A stretch of DNA of 6,164 nt from Chloroflexota bacterium (lineage in GTDB: Bacteria; Chloroflexota; Dormibacteria; CF-121): assembly GCA_005889285.1 (NCBI GenBank), contig VBFF01000002.1, forward strand, positions 1 through 6,164, read 5' to 3'. The translations under genes and the position numbers were made by a program. This document shows, one piece after another, positions 5,862 to 6,164 of the stretch. Within the stretch, counting starts at the first letter, position 1, and the number at the start of each line of letters is the position of its first letter. Under the pieces are notes generated by a model. The model did not search any database, was not told the DNA's origin, and was given only the letters and a program-made list of their open reading frames with translations.

Positions 5862-5879
5862 AGGGAGCGACCCTATACT
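5852..5879 (+). promoter_or_regulatory. Putative tRNA-Gln promoter
   Basis: TATACT (5874-5879) is a good -10 box (5 of 6). A weak -35-like TTTAGA (5852-5857) lies 16 bp upstream. Transcription from about 5886 would leave a roughly 13-nt 5' leader before the tRNA, for RNase P to remove. Confidence 0.5.
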
Positions 5880-5898
5880 GTGGGCGAACCGGAACCAT

Positions 5899-5973
5899 TG
5901 GGGCGTCGCCAAGTGGTAAGGCAGCGGACTTTGGATCCGCCACACGTAGGTTCGAATCCTACCGCCCCAGCCA
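5899..5973 (+). tRNA. tRNA-Gln (anticodon UUG)
   Basis: A complete 75-nt cloverleaf can be drawn. The acceptor stem TGGGGCG (5899-5905) pairs with CGCCCCA (5963-5969), followed by discriminator G and an encoded CCA (5971-5973). The anticodon stem GCGGA/TCCGC encloses the loop CTTTGGA, giving anticodon TTG, which reads CAA. The T-arm has the standard GGTTCGAATCC core. The U1-A72 end and G73 discriminator fit bacterial tRNA-Gln. No intron is visible, and no integrated element is seen at its 3' end. Confidence 0.97.
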
Positions 5974-6029
5974 TCGCCTTCAGCCAGGCGTGATGTCTGC
6001 GCGCCGACACAGCGTATTGGAGCCACGGG

Positions 6030-6035
6030 TACGAT
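6030..6035 (+). promoter_or_regulatory. TACGAT -10-like box before the right-edge gene
   Basis: TACGAT lies eight bases before the ATG at 6044, the same hexamer and nearly the same spacing as in front of the pilin gene. It would give a leaderless or nearly leaderless transcript. No convincing -35 is seen at the normal distance: CCGACA (6004-6009) is 20 bp away. Evidence is weak on its own. Confidence 0.3.
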
Positions 6036-6043
6036 GTGCGAAT

Positions 6044-6164
6044 ATGCGGCTGCGCGAGGAAGTTGAACAACTCAAGCGCCTCGGTCCGATGCCCGCAGAC
6101 GAATCCGATGAGGCCACGCAGGAACGGATCGACGATTACAACCACTTGGTTGAGAGCGTCCCGA
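6044..6164 (+). CDS. Small hypothetical protein, 3' end outside the window
   Basis: From ATG 6044 the frame stays open for 40 codons to the window edge. It encodes a hydrophilic, strongly charged peptide beginning MRLREEVEQLKRLGPMP, with ADESDEATQERIDDYNHLVE following. The composition is that of a real soluble, probably helical protein, and not of a shadow frame of GC-rich DNA. I do not recognise the family. It lies 70 bp downstream of the tRNA on the same strand. No ribosome-binding site is visible before the ATG, which would fit a leaderless mRNA from the TACGAT box upstream. It could instead be read through from the tRNA promoter. Confidence 0.55.
   Translation, partial: MRLREEVEQLKRLGPMPADESDEATQERIDDYNHLVESVP

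Noticed and set aside
5975..5990. A small hairpin (CGCCT/AGGCG, 6-nt loop) just after the tRNA
   Set aside because: The stem is only 5 bp and no T-run follows, so I do not call it a terminator.
5873..6145. A 90-codon minus-strand frame across the tRNA, containing GAVGFEPTCGGSKV
   Set aside because: This peptide is a well-known artefact of translating the antisense strand of a tRNA gene; the true features are tRNA-Gln and the plus-strand partial gene.

Overview
The window is GC-rich bacterial DNA, densely packed with genes on both strands. The genes are a MurT/GatD-type peptidoglycan amidation subunit, Chloroflexota-style GT4 and O-antigen-ligase-like envelope genes, a minimal Flp pilin, and an AMIN-like lipoprotein with a Pro/Ser/Thr linker. 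Together with GTG starts and TANNNT boxes close to start codons, they suggest a monoderm-like soil or environmental lineage of the Chloroflexota/Dormibacterota or Actinobacteria type. The assignment is an inference from gene content and style; no marker gene in the window settles it.

Layout. (1) Positions 2-424 (+) hold the C-terminal part of gatD, cut by the window edge. (2) It converges on, and overlaps by 52 bp, a GT4 glycosyltransferase on the minus strand (373 to about 1506). The overlap is a strong inverted repeat, so the two proteins end in nearly the same peptide. (3) Only about 26 bp from the glycosyltransferase's N-terminus, a polytopic O-antigen ligase/polymerase-like protein starts on the plus strand (about 1533-2861). 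Neither of these divergent genes has an in-frame ATG, GTG or TTG where its conserved N-terminus begins. (4) Overlapping its 3' end is a membrane histidine kinase (2830-4236). This overlaps in turn a NarL/FixJ response regulator (4140-4838), so the three genes look like one translationally coupled unit. (5) After about 70 bp with its own promoter-like elements comes a tiny class IVb (Flp) prepilin (4908-5054), closed by a clear intrinsic terminator (5074-5106). (6) A convergent minus-strand AMIN-like lipoprotein (5137-5778) has a short upstream region rich in TAGAC(G) elements. (7) That region leads into a tRNA-Gln(UUG) gene with encoded CCA (5899-5973). (8) A small unrecognised gene starting at 6044 runs off the right edge.

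Function. Most genes concern the cell envelope: lipid II amidation, glycan assembly, glycan polymerisation or ligation, a membrane sensor with its regulator, a pilin and a lipoprotein. The two-component pair could regulate the adjacent envelope genes, but that rests on adjacency only. I did not find a convincing new defence or mobile system; there are no insertion sequences, CRISPR arrays or integrase traces. The points most worth checking are the missing canonical starts of the two divergent glycan genes, the mirrored gene ends at 373-424, the leaderless-type promoters, and the repeat cluster between the lipoprotein and the tRNA.
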